From: Runella slithyformis DSM 19594 | GTDB taxonomy: Bacteria; Bacteroidota; Bacteroidia; Cytophagales; Spirosomataceae | Assembly: GCF_000218895.1 (NCBI RefSeq) | Contig: NC_015703.1 | Location: 2,679,001 to 2,743,000, forward strand | Direction of reading: 5' to 3' | DNA length: 64,000 nt | In this document: positions 52,571-60,777 of the stretch, piece after piece | Layout: each line of letters begins with the position of its first letter | How positions within the stretch are numbered: position 1 is the first letter of the stretch | Program-made: the position numbers and the translations under genes | Notes under the pieces: model-generated | Told to the model about the DNA's origin: nothing | Database searches by the model: none | The model's input: the letters and a program-made list of their open reading frames with translations, nothing else

Positions 52571-55500
52571 TTAAATGCTTTTCCCTGCTTTTTTGGTTTT
52601 TCGAATGACAAACGGAATGCACAGATTTTCAGGGCAACAGTTCGTTCCCGGTACAATGATGATTGGACAACATCCTCCTGCCGGGCAGGTGGCATTAAGA
52701 GCGGTAAAGGTATAAACGCCTGTTTGGGTCAATAATACTTCATTGCCCTGAGCTATTGGAGTTGGGCTGCCGGTCTTAAACCATTTCACATTAGTGTAGT
52801 TAGCAGGTACATTCAACTGTACTTTTTCGCCGGTACATAGTTTGATGGGTACAGTAAAGCATTGGACGTCTTTATCATCTTCGTTATCTTTACCATTGCC
52901 CGGGGTGGAATCCCGATCTTTTTCATTTGTTCGGCTGATTTCGGCCGTATTGTAATGGATTCCTGCCTGCATAACCTTACTTTTATAGGTCAACGTGACG
53001 GTATCTCCATTGGCAGCAACAGATCCGATGTTCCATTGGATAACATTATTGCTGATGGAAGCCAAACCGCGGGAAGATGTAAAAGAGCCCGGAATGAATT
53101 GTATCCCTGCCGGAATGCTATCGGTTACTTCAACGCCATTAGCCTTATTGGTAAATTCATTCCAAACTTTAATGGTGTAGATAAGAGTATCGCCGATATT
53201 GGCAATTTTACTGCTTATCCTTTTTTTAAGGGCCAAGTCAACTTCGCAATTTTGGACCGTTACAATCACAGGAGTACGAATAACAGAGGTACATAAGGGA
53301 GTTAACCCTGAAAGTACTACATAGAAGGTATCCGTTACGGCAGCTATACCGACCGGTTGGAAATTGAGTGTTGTGGCAAGAACATTTCCGCCGGTCGGGG
53401 CGTCGTACCATATTACGCCGGCACCTGTAACATTAGGTCCAATAACCGTTGCCTTCAAAATCGGAAAAGGTGAGCCTTTACATACCGTTGCATTGGGTGT
53501 AATTATGGATAATTGGGCGCAATCGCAATCCGGGGCCGTAAATGTAGTATCAAATTTACAGAAGGCTGTTACGCTGTCAGTAATCACTAGATTGACATTG
53601 TGCGGGATGTCAGTGATGGTGTAAGGGTTGCTGCCTGACACTGTCCCTGCGTTTACTTTAATGAAGCCATTTTGATTAACTACGGAGAGAGTAAGGCTAT
53701 AGACGGCCGCATTTGGAGAACACACCGGAGATGAAGACAGAACCCAGTTAGGTTTGTTACAGACAATAAAGACTCCACCGTCGAGGGTTGGATTATCCTT
53801 ATTTATTCCGGTTTGGGTCACATCAATTACAATGAATTGGCTCAAACCTGTAATTGGATCAAAGTCTGAATCCAAGCTGTCAGGTACTCCCGCAGCATTT
53901 TGGACTGTACTTAAAATCAGCCCTGAAGGAAGCGAAGCGGTCAGGATTTTGACTCTGTACGTACCATTGCTAAGGCTGTCAAAAGTATACAGTCCATTGC
54001 TGTTGGTGGTATCGGTAGCCAAAACGGTACCAATACTGTTAAGAAGTTGGACTACCACTCCCGGGATGCCCGGTTCACCGGCATCCTGCCGGCCATTGTT
54101 ATTAAGGTCTTTCCAGACAAAGTCGCCCAGAGAGCCCAATTTAGGTGCAAAACCTGCATCAGCCTTAAAATTATTTTGGCCTGCTGTGCCGGTAGTGAAC
54201 GTAAAAGTCAGATTGGCTCCGGTCGGTTCAAAATCAGAATCAATGTGATCGCTGGTGCTGTTAGCTATGGTAGGAAGTAAGCCGGCTAAGCTGCTTTGTG
54301 CAGCAAAATTACTGATTTTGAGGATGTATTTAGTGTTGAACTTTAGATTAGCCTGGTACTTGATATACGCCGGCCCGCCGGTTGTTGTTGCCGAAGAAAA
54401 ATAATATTGACCTCCGTTGCCCGTTTGTACAGAGGCCAGTGAATTGCCCATTGCATCACACAGCGTCACCGTTACGCCATCAATGCCTATTTCATTGGCA
54501 TCCTGCCTGCCATTTCTGTTTTTATCATTCCAGATTCGGTTACCGATCTCAATGGGTTGTGGGGCACAAAGTATCTCTAAACCGCCCAGACCGTTTGCTT
54601 TGCCATACCCATACACATCATTCCTATATAAAACCACTCCCCCATTTGGGTTAGGGTCTTCGCCGAAAGCGTCACCGTCTCGCTCTCCATTTGAATTGAT
54701 GAGGCGTTTAATTCCGCCGGTATTTTGCAATTCTGTCGGATTGATAGCCGTCATGGCTAACTTACCGCTTCCTGCCAGAAGCGCAAGTCCGGCTTGAGTG
54801 CTTATCTCATGGTTGGCGCCGTTTTGCGTGCGTTCACCCCAATAGTATTTTCCTCCACCTATTCCCGCAGCATTCGTTTGCTCTGCTGAAGTCGTACTGC
54901 CGCATACTGAGCCGCCGTTTTCAATCAGCCAGGTTCCGTTTGGCCCGCAGGGGCCCGCTCTCAGGACTTCGCCCGGACCGATGACAGTGTATAAATCGGG
55001 CTCATTTGCAATGGGTAATCTGTTTTCGAATCCCATCTGATCGCCAAAGCGATCTCTAAGCCCCACGATCATAGAGCCATCTACATCAAATTCAATATCA
55101 GTAAGCCATGCCTGAGGGTAGGTTTTAAAATTATTGTTACGGTCAGGCTCAAAATAAGGAAGCGGAATCCAAGGACGCCAACGCTGTGCTCTGGCGTCTC
55201 CGATAGGGGGGATATCAGCGTTGGAGGCACCCTTAATGTAGGTGAGCGGAAAGTGAAGAACTTGGGTGAAAGTGCCTTCCTTAAAAGCATAAACTGTGGC
55301 GGCCAGCCCTGTAGAGTCATTTTTCTCAAGGGCATCTTCGCGGGTACATACAACGCCTATATATACTTTATTACGATAATATTTAGTCGCAAACGGACGA
55401 TAACTTTTGCCGTTACAAGGGTTAGGAATAATGTAAGAGACGGTATCTTTGGTGGCTATGTCTAATGAATACAGCTTACGATTTTTGAGATTTATGACCC

Positions 55501-56413
55501 AAAGGGTTTTTCCGTCTTCAGAAATATCAAGACCTCCAAGGCTGGTCGTACCTACAGCATCATACGCCGGAATATCATAGCTGTCAAGACGAGCGTTGGG
55601 GGTAATATCATCGGGCAAATCCGTATGCATATCAACCCCGGCAATGGCACCAAAGTTAAAAAATTCGGTCGTGGAGGTATCTGTACTGCTAATGGAAGTA
55701 ACGAAAATGGCACCGGGCCCCTTTGCGGTAAAACCTACGTGGCGTTTTGTAAAAGCAGACGTAAAAACTTGAGCGGTTTCACGCTTGTAAGCAACGCCCC
55801 ACACCGAACCAAGATCTTTTACAAAAGCATAAGGGGAAATCTTTTTGGTTGAATCGATTCCTTCATAGGGGACACCCACTAATACATCTCTATAACCCAC
55901 TGAAGTGGTCGCGGCATTGACCGCTACGTAGCAGGTTGTTACAGTCTGCGGATTTTGTGTCTCGCAATAATGGTTTGGATAATTGATGCCCAGATCTACA
56001 CCGACCGAATTGCCGGCGGCAAACTGAACGGAGGTTTTGCTGCCGATGGGGTTGTATGGGCCATCGTAGTCGCTCTCCATAAAATCTTTAAATTCGATTC
56101 GCAAGGTATCGGATAAGGGAGCATTGTGGATCGTATAGGTTCCGTCATTCGCAGTACGGGTTGAGTCGGCCAGTGTACCGTCTTTTTTATAAGCACAGAC
56201 CAACACGTTTCCGGCGCCTATTTCACTAAAGCTGCCTATGATCGTTTTGAGGCCATCAGCATTAAAATCTCGGTATACTTTACCTTTGATTGTTTGTGCT
56301 TTGGCCGCTGTTCCCGCAATACAGCTAAGAAAAATAAGTGCCGGAATTACGAGAAAGATAGAATGTGGTACCCTTGCCCCCCTGAAGAGTACATGCCTGT
56401 ACAAAGCCCCCAT
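52571..56413 (-). CDS. 1280-aa secreted surface protein with SdrD B-like and DUF11 domains
   Basis: Signal peptide near the N-terminus (IFLVIPALIFLSCIAGTAAKA). A first SdrD_B-like domain starts at IKGKVYRDFNADGLKTI (about 41-130). A propeller-like region (about 200-600) includes SEDGKTLWVINLKNRKLY. Two SdrD_B domains follow: IGNRIWNDKNRNGRQDANE near 615 and LGDFVWKDLNNNGRQDAGEPG near 757. A DUF11 repeat near 1055 begins CEVDLALKKRISS. The end is Cys-rich (CPAGGCCPIIIVPGTNCCPENLCIPFVI) with a basic tail, and no recognisable type A or type B sorting domain. Probably a surface or matrix protein. A 942-bp gene-free region lies upstream. Confidence 0.85.
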   Translation of the reverse strand: MGALYRHVLFRGARVPHSIFLVIPALIFLSCIAGTAAKAQTIKGKVYRDFNADGLKTIIGSFSEIGAGNVLVCAYKKDGTLADSTRTANDGTYTIHNAPLSDTLRIEFKDFMESDYDGPYNPIGSKTSVQFAAGNSVGVDLGINYPNHYCETQNPQTVTTCYVAVNAATTSVGYRDVLVGVPYEGIDSTKKISPYAFVKDLGSVWGVAYKRETAQVFTSAFTKRHVGFTAKGPGAIFVTSISSTDTSTTEFFNFGAIAGVDMHTDLPDDITPNARLDSYDIPAYDAVGTTSLGGLDISEDGKTLWVINLKNRKLYSLDIATKDTVSYIIPNPCNGKSYRPFATKYYRNKVYIGVVCTREDALEKNDSTGLAATVYAFKEGTFTQVLHFPLTYIKGASNADIPPIGDARAQRWRPWIPLPYFEPDRNNNFKTYPQAWLTDIEFDVDGSMIVGLRDRFGDQMGFENRLPIANEPDLYTVIGPGEVLRAGPCGPNGTWLIENGGSVCGSTTSAEQTNAAGIGGGKYYWGERTQNGANHEISTQAGLALLAGSGKLAMTAINPTELQNTGGIKRLINSNGERDGDAFGEDPNPNGGVVLYRNDVYGYGKANGLGGLEILCAPQPIEIGNRIWNDKNRNGRQDANEIGIDGVTVTLCDAMGNSLASVQTGNGGQYYFSSATTTGGPAYIKYQANLKFNTKYILKISNFAAQSSLAGLLPTIANSTSDHIDSDFEPTGANLTFTFTTGTAGQNNFKADAGFAPKLGSLGDFVWKDLNNNGRQDAGEPGIPGVVVQLLNSIGTVLATDTTNSNGLYTFDSLSNGTYRVKILTASLPSGLILSTVQNAAGVPDSLDSDFDPITGLSQFIVIDVTQTGINKDNPTLDGGVFIVCNKPNWVLSSSPVCSPNAAVYSLTLSVVNQNGFIKVNAGTVSGSNPYTITDIPHNVNLVITDSVTAFCKFDTTFTAPDCDCAQLSIITPNATVCKGSPFPILKATVIGPNVTGAGVIWYDAPTGGNVLATTLNFQPVGIAAVTDTFYVVLSGLTPLCTSVIRTPVIVTVQNCEVDLALKKRISSKIANIGDTLIYTIKVWNEFTNKANGVEVTDSIPAGIQFIPGSFTSSRGLASISNNVIQWNIGSVAANGDTVTLTYKSKVMQAGIHYNTAEISRTNEKDRDSTPGNGKDNEDDKDVQCFTVPIKLCTGEKVQLNVPANYTNVKWFKTGSPTPIAQGNEVLLTQTGVYTFTALNATCPAGGCCPIIIVPGTNCCPENLCIPFVIRKTKKAGKSI

Positions 56414-56652
56414 ACGTTGAATAATTGTTTGTGGAATTACTTTCCTGAAAATTTAAAAGAGATATATATCCCTTTTATTGGAATTTACAAAGCAATAAAT
56501 ATACCATAAATAAACTTTGAGGATAAAAATAGAGCTGCTTTTTGGTAAAATACAGAAAAAAATAAATTTATCTTTTTCCAACAATAGGAACACTGGTACA
56601 AAAGATACTGTTTGTTTTCGTTTAAATCAGAAATGATACGAGTTTTATGGGT

Positions 56653-56680
56653 CAATAACCATACCGGAGTATGGTTATTG
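56653..56680. repeat. 12-bp stem hairpin CAATAACCATAC-CGGA-GTATGGTTATTG
   Basis: Perfect dyad, about 240 bp upstream of the giant gene. A second hairpin (56699-56712, GGCCC-CGGA-GGGCC) has the same CGGA top and lies 18 bp further on. They could be a structured leader or an operator pair. Confidence 0.6.
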
Positions 56681-57183
56681 TGATTATTCTTATGAGTTGG
56701 CCCCGGAGGGCCCTAAAATGAAAAACTTATATATTTTTAGATATATGACTGGCGATAGAGGATATTGTTTCTTTAAATAGGTATCTAATATAGGGTTTTA
56801 ATTATACTGAAAAGGTAATTTATGGCTAAATGTATGCTTAATTTGGCTAATTTTTTGGTATAAGTCGAATTGGTATCATATTTGTAAAATATATACAGGT
56901 GTTTCCTGTTCATTTATTAAAAGATAAAGCAGAATTTTATGACTTTATTTCAAAATCCGTGAAGGTCCAAAACAACATGACCCCGTCTCATGAAGACGAG
57001 GTCAATGCTAAACACTTTACCCTACTTTAAAAGATTTTCCGCTATACGGCAGTTTTTTTGTTTTTACATAACATTGAATACAGTCTCTCTATCAGCACTC
57101 TCAGGTGAGTTCTTTGCAATTATCTTTTCAACCGCTAAATTATGGTGAATTTAAACATACACCGAATCATTCAGGCTTCAAAC

Positions 57184-57267
57184 GCCGTGAATCCTAACTA
57201 TTTGCCGGTGAAATGACTATAAAGCCCGGTGAAACAACTGAATTAAGCCGTAAAATTGACTCCTGAG
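57184..57267. repeat. Four tandem 21-bp direct repeats (consensus ccGTGAAAT)
   Basis: Units begin at 57184, 57205, 57226 and 57247; GTGAA/GTAAA cores fall at 57187, 57208, 57229 and 57250, exactly 21 bp apart. An isolated GTGAAT at 57145 is also in phase (two periods earlier). The spacing equals two helical turns, as expected for direct-repeat binding proteins such as LytTR regulators. It lies downstream of the acyltransferase terminator. Confidence 0.65.
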
Positions 57268-57302
57268 CCGGACTTTTCCGGCTCGCTTTTCCGCTAAAAA
57301 TA

Positions 57303-57330
57303 AAAAATCCTCGACGAGTCGAGGATTTTT
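57303..57330. terminator. Terminator of the acyltransferase-like gene
   Basis: Perfect 13-bp stem AAAAATCCTCGAC with loop GA and A/T tracts at the base, 25 bp past the stop of the minus-strand gene. Confidence 0.9.
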
Positions 57331-57355
57331 GAAAGTATGGTTGTAAAATGATGAG

Positions 57356-58465
57356 TTAGATCAGAATCCCCTGCCTTACCAATTCTTTAAAAACATATTT
57401 CCCAAGAGCCTGTTTGGGATTGACAAACGGAGGTTTCAAAAGGTATTCTTTTAAGCCATCAGAAATTTCGTAGGTAGAATAAAGGATTTTATCAAACAGT
57501 ACCGGCGCATCCTGTAATTCAAAAATGCTGTATCTGCTGAAATTGAATTCGTACTGAATTCTTTTATAGGCAGAGTGAGGCGGTGACTGCAGTGATTCTT
57601 CCCGGTTAACTAATGCGTTATGAATATAATTCCATCCTTCCCATTGCTCAGGATAGGAAGCCACATACTTGGCAAAGAAATCAAATAGATACTGTAATGT
57701 TTGAGTTGAAAACTCTTCCCTGGTGATACCGGCTTCGGCCTTAATGGCTTCACCCAGGTAAAGCATATTGCTGCGGTCGGGCTTGCGGTATGAAACAACA
57801 GGAACAAGCGGGACTCCCGTAAGATAACTAAGGTAGGTCATGCCTTTTCGGGCGTTAATTTTTTGACTTAAAAAGTCGACCGGATCAAGTTTTTCATCCC
57901 CTGAGCCTGTATTCCCATCCAAATAGACCAGAAGTGATCGGCCTGATTTAAGCTCTCTGATCAATTTCAGGAGTATTTGGGGATCTTCGGCGTTGAGTAC
58001 ACTGACTTGGCTTTCAGTGTCGTATTTTTCTTTCATCCGAGCGGTGTAGCTCATCATGGATTCAAGTTGTTTATTATACACATCCTGCCTGACGATGGTA
58101 GAAAAATTGTGCCCCATACGGATGAGCATGTTGGCTATGATCCGATAAGAGCCTAGGTGAAAGGTACAAAAAATGTGGGGGGTACGAGCGGATTTCAGCG
58201 CTTTGACATTTCCTTTGACTTCGCAGAAATCACCTATTTGAAGTAGATTACGCTCGAAACTTTCAAAAGCCAGATTGTTTAATAAGCTTTTGAAAAGACC
58301 GAAGTGTTCTGATTGGGGGATTTCCGGGAGAAAGTTGGTAAGGTTGGCTGAAAAAATGGCAAACCTTACCGTAAATCCTTCCTCTTCGTGTAAATTGACT
58401 CGGTTGAGCGCGTCTTCACAGTCCAGAAGTGCACGTTGATAATTGGCTGAATCCGAGGTCTTCAT
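57356..58465 (-). CDS. Divergent lysophospholipid acyltransferase (LpxL/HtrB-like)
   Basis: 369 residues, cytoplasmic or membrane-associated, no clear span. The LPLAT-like core has IFCTFHLGSYRIIANML (about 97-113), in the place of HFGNWE: the His is kept but the acidic residue of the H-x4-(D/E) motif is Arg. LVYLDGNTGSGDE and INARKGMTYLSYLTGVPLVPVVSYR match the second and third LpxL blocks. A C-terminal tail of about 80 residues is extra. Its start lies 10 bp after the stop of a 58-aa peptide gene. I infer acylation of that peptide or a lipid; no published case is claimed. Confidence 0.7.
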   Translation of the reverse strand: MKTSDSANYQRALLDCEDALNRVNLHEEEGFTVRFAIFSANLTNFLPEIPQSEHFGLFKSLLNNLAFESFERNLLQIGDFCEVKGNVKALKSARTPHIFCTFHLGSYRIIANMLIRMGHNFSTIVRQDVYNKQLESMMSYTARMKEKYDTESQVSVLNAEDPQILLKLIRELKSGRSLLVYLDGNTGSGDEKLDPVDFLSQKINARKGMTYLSYLTGVPLVPVVSYRKPDRSNMLYLGEAIKAEAGITREEFSTQTLQYLFDFFAKYVASYPEQWEGWNYIHNALVNREESLQSPPHSAYKRIQYEFNFSRYSIFELQDAPVLFDKILYSTYEISDGLKEYLLKPPFVNPKQALGKYVFKELVRQGILI

Positions 58466-58475
58466 GCAATGATAA

Positions 58476-58652
58476 TTATAGAGCTAATGACTTTTCGGCC
58501 TGTTTTTCAATAGTGATACCATAGCAGGACGCCATTGGGTCTTTTCCGCCGAAGTTAAGAATACGGTTGGATTCATTTTTGGCAAAAAACTTACCTTCTT
58601 TGATGAATGAGTTCAATGCTTTTTTGGGTTCGATAGTGAATGAGTTTTTCAT
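58476..58652 (-). CDS. 58-aa peptide, candidate substrate of the acyltransferase
   Basis: Too short for most ORF filters. The sequence begins MKNSFTIEPKKALNSF, continues with IKEGKFFAKNESNRILNFGG, then KDPMASCYGITIEKQ, and ends AEKSLAL. It has one Cys, a Gly-Gly step between a basic helical N-part and a short C-part, and a TAnnTTTG box 100 bp upstream. The arrangement, leader plus GG plus small core and a dedicated enzyme gene 10 bp downstream, resembles RiPP precursor organisation. No family recognised; it could also be an accessory subunit. Confidence 0.55.
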   Translation of the reverse strand: MKNSFTIEPKKALNSFIKEGKFFAKNESNRILNFGGKDPMASCYGITIEKQAEKSLAL

Positions 58653-58751
58653 TGTTTTGGTTTTGATTTAATGAATGGAACAAGGGTTTTAAGACAGTGA
58701 TACGCAATGCGTTTTGAGAAAAGGTGGTTTTGTTGTTCTCTTCTGATAATG

Positions 58752-58759
58752 CAAAGGTA
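58752..58759 (-). promoter_or_regulatory. -7 box TACCTTTG for the peptide/acyltransferase operon
   Basis: Minus-strand TACCTTTG, 100 bp before the peptide ATG. Identical to the neuB box. Confidence 0.5.
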
Positions 58760-58772
58760 GCCTTCGGATATG

Positions 58773-58804
58773 TTGCAGGGTATCCGTACTAATTGCTATA
58801 TTTG
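58773..58804 (+). promoter_or_regulatory. Promoter TTG-N21-TATATTTG for the LytTR gene
   Basis: TTG at 58773-58775 and TATATTTG at 58797-58804, 21 bp apart. It lies 102 bp before the LytTR ATG. Confidence 0.6.
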
Positions 58805-58814
58805 TAGGGATTTA

Positions 58815-58856
58815 TAGTCACTATTGACTATTTTGTGCCTTTATGAAGTAGTCAAT
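58815..58856. promoter_or_regulatory. TAGTCA-N4-TGACTA operator with a third half-site
   Basis: Perfect 16-bp dyad at 58815-58830, directly after the predicted transcription start of the LytTR gene, plus another TAGTCAAT at 58849-58856 that forms an inverted repeat with ATTGACTA (58823-58830). Well placed for repression. Confidence 0.5.
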
Positions 58857-58906
58857 GTGAGGTAATGGAAGTTGTTATTTGGTAGTGTAGAGCGTATTAA
58901 CTTACA

Positions 58907-59893
58907 ATGAGTTCACTAACTCTGACTCGGTCCCTGTATCGAAGCCCACAAAATGGCTTGGTATTTCTGTTGGTTATAGTCCTGTTTTTCGAAATCATCG
59001 GATGGGCTATTTCTCCGCAAAATAAGCTGTACACCTATAGTTCGTACCAAACCCTTTTTTCGTATTTAAAAAACCTCTTTTTGGGGTTGCTTGCTCCTGA
59101 GTTTTGTACGTTATATATAATGGTGTTTTTAATTGATGCTTTTCACCGTTTTCTCGGCATCAGAAAAGTAAACATCAATTTCTCCTCAATGGTAAAATAT
59201 GAGGCTTCATTTTTACCATTGTTCATTATCTCTTTTTTCCTGTTCTTTCCTATTACCTTACATGTTCGCTTTTTGCTGAGAGAGTTTCCGCATTACTCAT
59301 TGAATCGGTATATTGACCTGTATGTTTTTCAGGGGTTTACTTTACAGACCTACCTTATGTATCTGCCGTTCGTTGTATTGCTGGGGTACATTTTGGTGAA
59401 TGCCGCACTCGTTAAAGATTTTCTGGACAGTGGTTTATCTGCAAAAGGTGTTGTTACAAAAGCACTCAAAACGGGGCCCTTTTCGCAAATACAGCCCCTA
59501 TCTCCTGCCTTGGCAGTAGGGGAAGTTGAAAAAAAGGACGTCTACCCGCGTGTTATTGAAGCCAAAATGGGTACAGGCGATATCTATTTAAAATTGGAAG
59601 AATGTTATTATTTCGAAACAGATGAAGAGCGCTACTATGTAGTGCATCCCAAGGGTCGTTTTCGCGTAATGAAACCATTGTCCATTTTAGAGGAGGAATT
59701 AAATCCCCTGCACTTCTTTAGGGCGCACCGAAGTTATCTCATAAACCTTGACCACCTAAACAGTTATATCTACTGGGAAAAAGGAAAGTACATTATCTAC
59801 ATGAGAGCGGCTGATGAACTCAAAGAAATCATGATGTCTCGTCAGCGTTTCCCTGCTTTTAAAGATGCTTTGGCAGCCAATCGAAGCCGTTGA
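58907..59893 (+). CDS. Membrane-anchored LytTR transcription regulator
   Basis: 328 residues. About four membrane spans (near 20-36, 53-75, 99-120 and 148-168), then a linker and a C-terminal LytTR domain (about 220-320): DIYLKLEECYYFETDEERYYVVHPKGRF, FFRAHRSYLINLDHLNSYIYW. It has no receiver domain, so phosphotransfer is not expected. This is a one-component membrane regulator that presumably senses in or at the membrane. Its promoter region faces the peptide operon. Confidence 0.88.
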   Translation: MSSLTLTRSLYRSPQNGLVFLLVIVLFFEIIGWAISPQNKLYTYSSYQTLFSYLKNLFLGLLAPEFCTLYIMVFLIDAFHRFLGIRKVNINFSSMVKYEASFLPLFIISFFLFFPITLHVRFLLREFPHYSLNRYIDLYVFQGFTLQTYLMYLPFVVLLGYILVNAALVKDFLDSGLSAKGVVTKALKTGPFSQIQPLSPALAVGEVEKKDVYPRVIEAKMGTGDIYLKLEECYYFETDEERYYVVHPKGRFRVMKPLSILEEELNPLHFFRAHRSYLINLDHLNSYIYWEKGKYIIYMRAADELKEIMMSRQRFPAFKDALAANRSR

Positions 59894-59903
59894 TACTGTA
59901 CAC

Positions 59904-60584
59904 CTATAACGTATTGATGTGCGATTTGATCTGTAAGCCAAACTTCAAAAGCTGCCGGTTACTTTCCAGTCCCAATTTATGAATCAGGTTTTGCTTATGA
60001 TTGGCTAATGTTCGATAGCTGATACAAAGCGAATCGGAAATCTCATAGCCGGTCAATCCTTCGGTCACTAAGTAAAGAATCTGCTTTTCCCGTTTCGTCA
60101 GAGTTTTTAGTTTTTGCTTTGTCTCACTGTCTATTTCCCTCAGGCCCTGCTTTTTGATCAAATCTTTAAATCCATCGCTGTAATACTTGGATTGTGTTTG
60201 AATGTACAGCATGCACTTGTAGAGCTCTTCCAGACGATCTTCAGAGTATAAATATCCTTGAAAATTGGCATCAAGGGCTTTGGTCAACTCTTTTGAATTG
60301 GAATTATTGAAGTAAAGGACCAATTTGGGAGGATGGCAGGATTCTGATAATTCTTTTAATAGATGGTTTGTTTCTTTCCCAATCAGGTTTGCCTCCACAA
60401 TGACGCATTTGGGCTTTTTGGTATGGATTTTTTGGATAAGGTCGTTTAGCTCATTGGCGCGGCCCACTACGTCAAAGCCTTCTCTTTCCAGCAGTTTACT
60501 TAAGACTTCGCAGGAAAACGGTTCCTCTTTTGCTACCAATACAGAAGAGTCAACTTTGCGAAGCCGCATTTCATTGTTTTTCAT
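59904..60584 (-). CDS. NarL/LuxR-type regulator with degenerate receiver domain
   Basis: 226 residues from the ATG at 60584; the frame extends to 60623 but the extra residues look non-coding. Receiver fold at about 12-125: the acidic pair is replaced (VLVAKEEPF), the phosphoacceptor Asp position is Glu64 (CVIVEANLIG), and the conserved Lys is Ser (GYLYSEDRLEEL). The LuxR HTH is intact: LTKREKQILYLVTEG, GYEISDSLCISYRTLANHKQNLIHKLG. It probably acts without phosphorylation. It lies 10 bp from, and convergent with, the LytTR gene. Confidence 0.88.
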   Translation of the reverse strand: MKNNEMRLRKVDSSVLVAKEEPFSCEVLSKLLEREGFDVVGRANELNDLIQKIHTKKPKCVIVEANLIGKETNHLLKELSESCHPPKLVLYFNNSNSKELTKALDANFQGYLYSEDRLEELYKCMLYIQTQSKYYSDGFKDLIKKQGLREIDSETKQKLKTLTKREKQILYLVTEGLTGYEISDSLCISYRTLANHKQNLIHKLGLESNRQLLKFGLQIKSHINTL

Positions 60585-60660
60585 AGTCGTTTTGTGAGTA
60601 TAGTTTAATCGGTTTTGTATCAAGATACATTAAGCTCTACTCCAAACGCAAGATTTTTCC

Positions 60661-60712
60661 GTGAATCCTACTTTTTTAGCCGTGAAATCACCGTAAATAT
60701 AGTGTTTCACGG
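60661..60712. repeat. 21-bp-spaced CCGTGAAA sites with a hairpin, upstream of the LuxR-type gene
   Basis: GTGAATCC at 60661 and GTGAAATC at 60682 are 21 bp apart. An inverted copy GTTTCACGG closes the block, so 60680-60712 folds as CCGTGAAA-t-CAC...GTGTTTCACGG. The direct-repeat half resembles 57184-57225 (cGTGAATCCTA then CCGTGAAAT). Confidence 0.6.
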
Positions 60713-60724
60713 ATCGGGCATAAA

Positions 60725-60751
60725 AAAAGCCTCAATTTTCATGAGGCTTTT
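60725..60751 (-). terminator. Terminator of ndk
   Basis: 10-bp stem AAAAGCCTCA / TGAGGCTTTT with a 7-base loop, just after the ndk stop on the minus strand. Confidence 0.8.
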
Positions 60752-60777
60752 CGGTATATTTTTTGTGCTGAAAAACG

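Larger units (their letters stand above)
56414..57355. other. Gene-free 942-bp region upstream of the giant surface protein
   Basis: No supported gene on either strand. It contains twin hairpins with CGGA tops (56653-56680, 56699-56712), a weaker hairpin near 56978-57004, a 21-bp periodic repeat (57184-57267), and a terminator (57303-57330) for the acyltransferase-like gene. AT-rich between these elements. A regulatory region or an undetected small RNA would fit. Confidence 0.55.
58653..58906. promoter_or_regulatory. Divergent control region, peptide operon / LytTR gene
   Basis: 254 bp. Contains the minus-strand TACCTTTG box (58752-58759), the plus-strand TTG-N21-TATATTTG (58773-58804), and TAGTCA/TGACTA elements at 58815-58830 and 58849-58856. 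Confidence 0.6.

Noticed and set aside
56978-57004. Hairpin TGACC...GGTCA with a central mismatch, with an ATG just inside it
   Set aside because: The following reading frame is only about 17 codons. No evidence of a gene or terminator.
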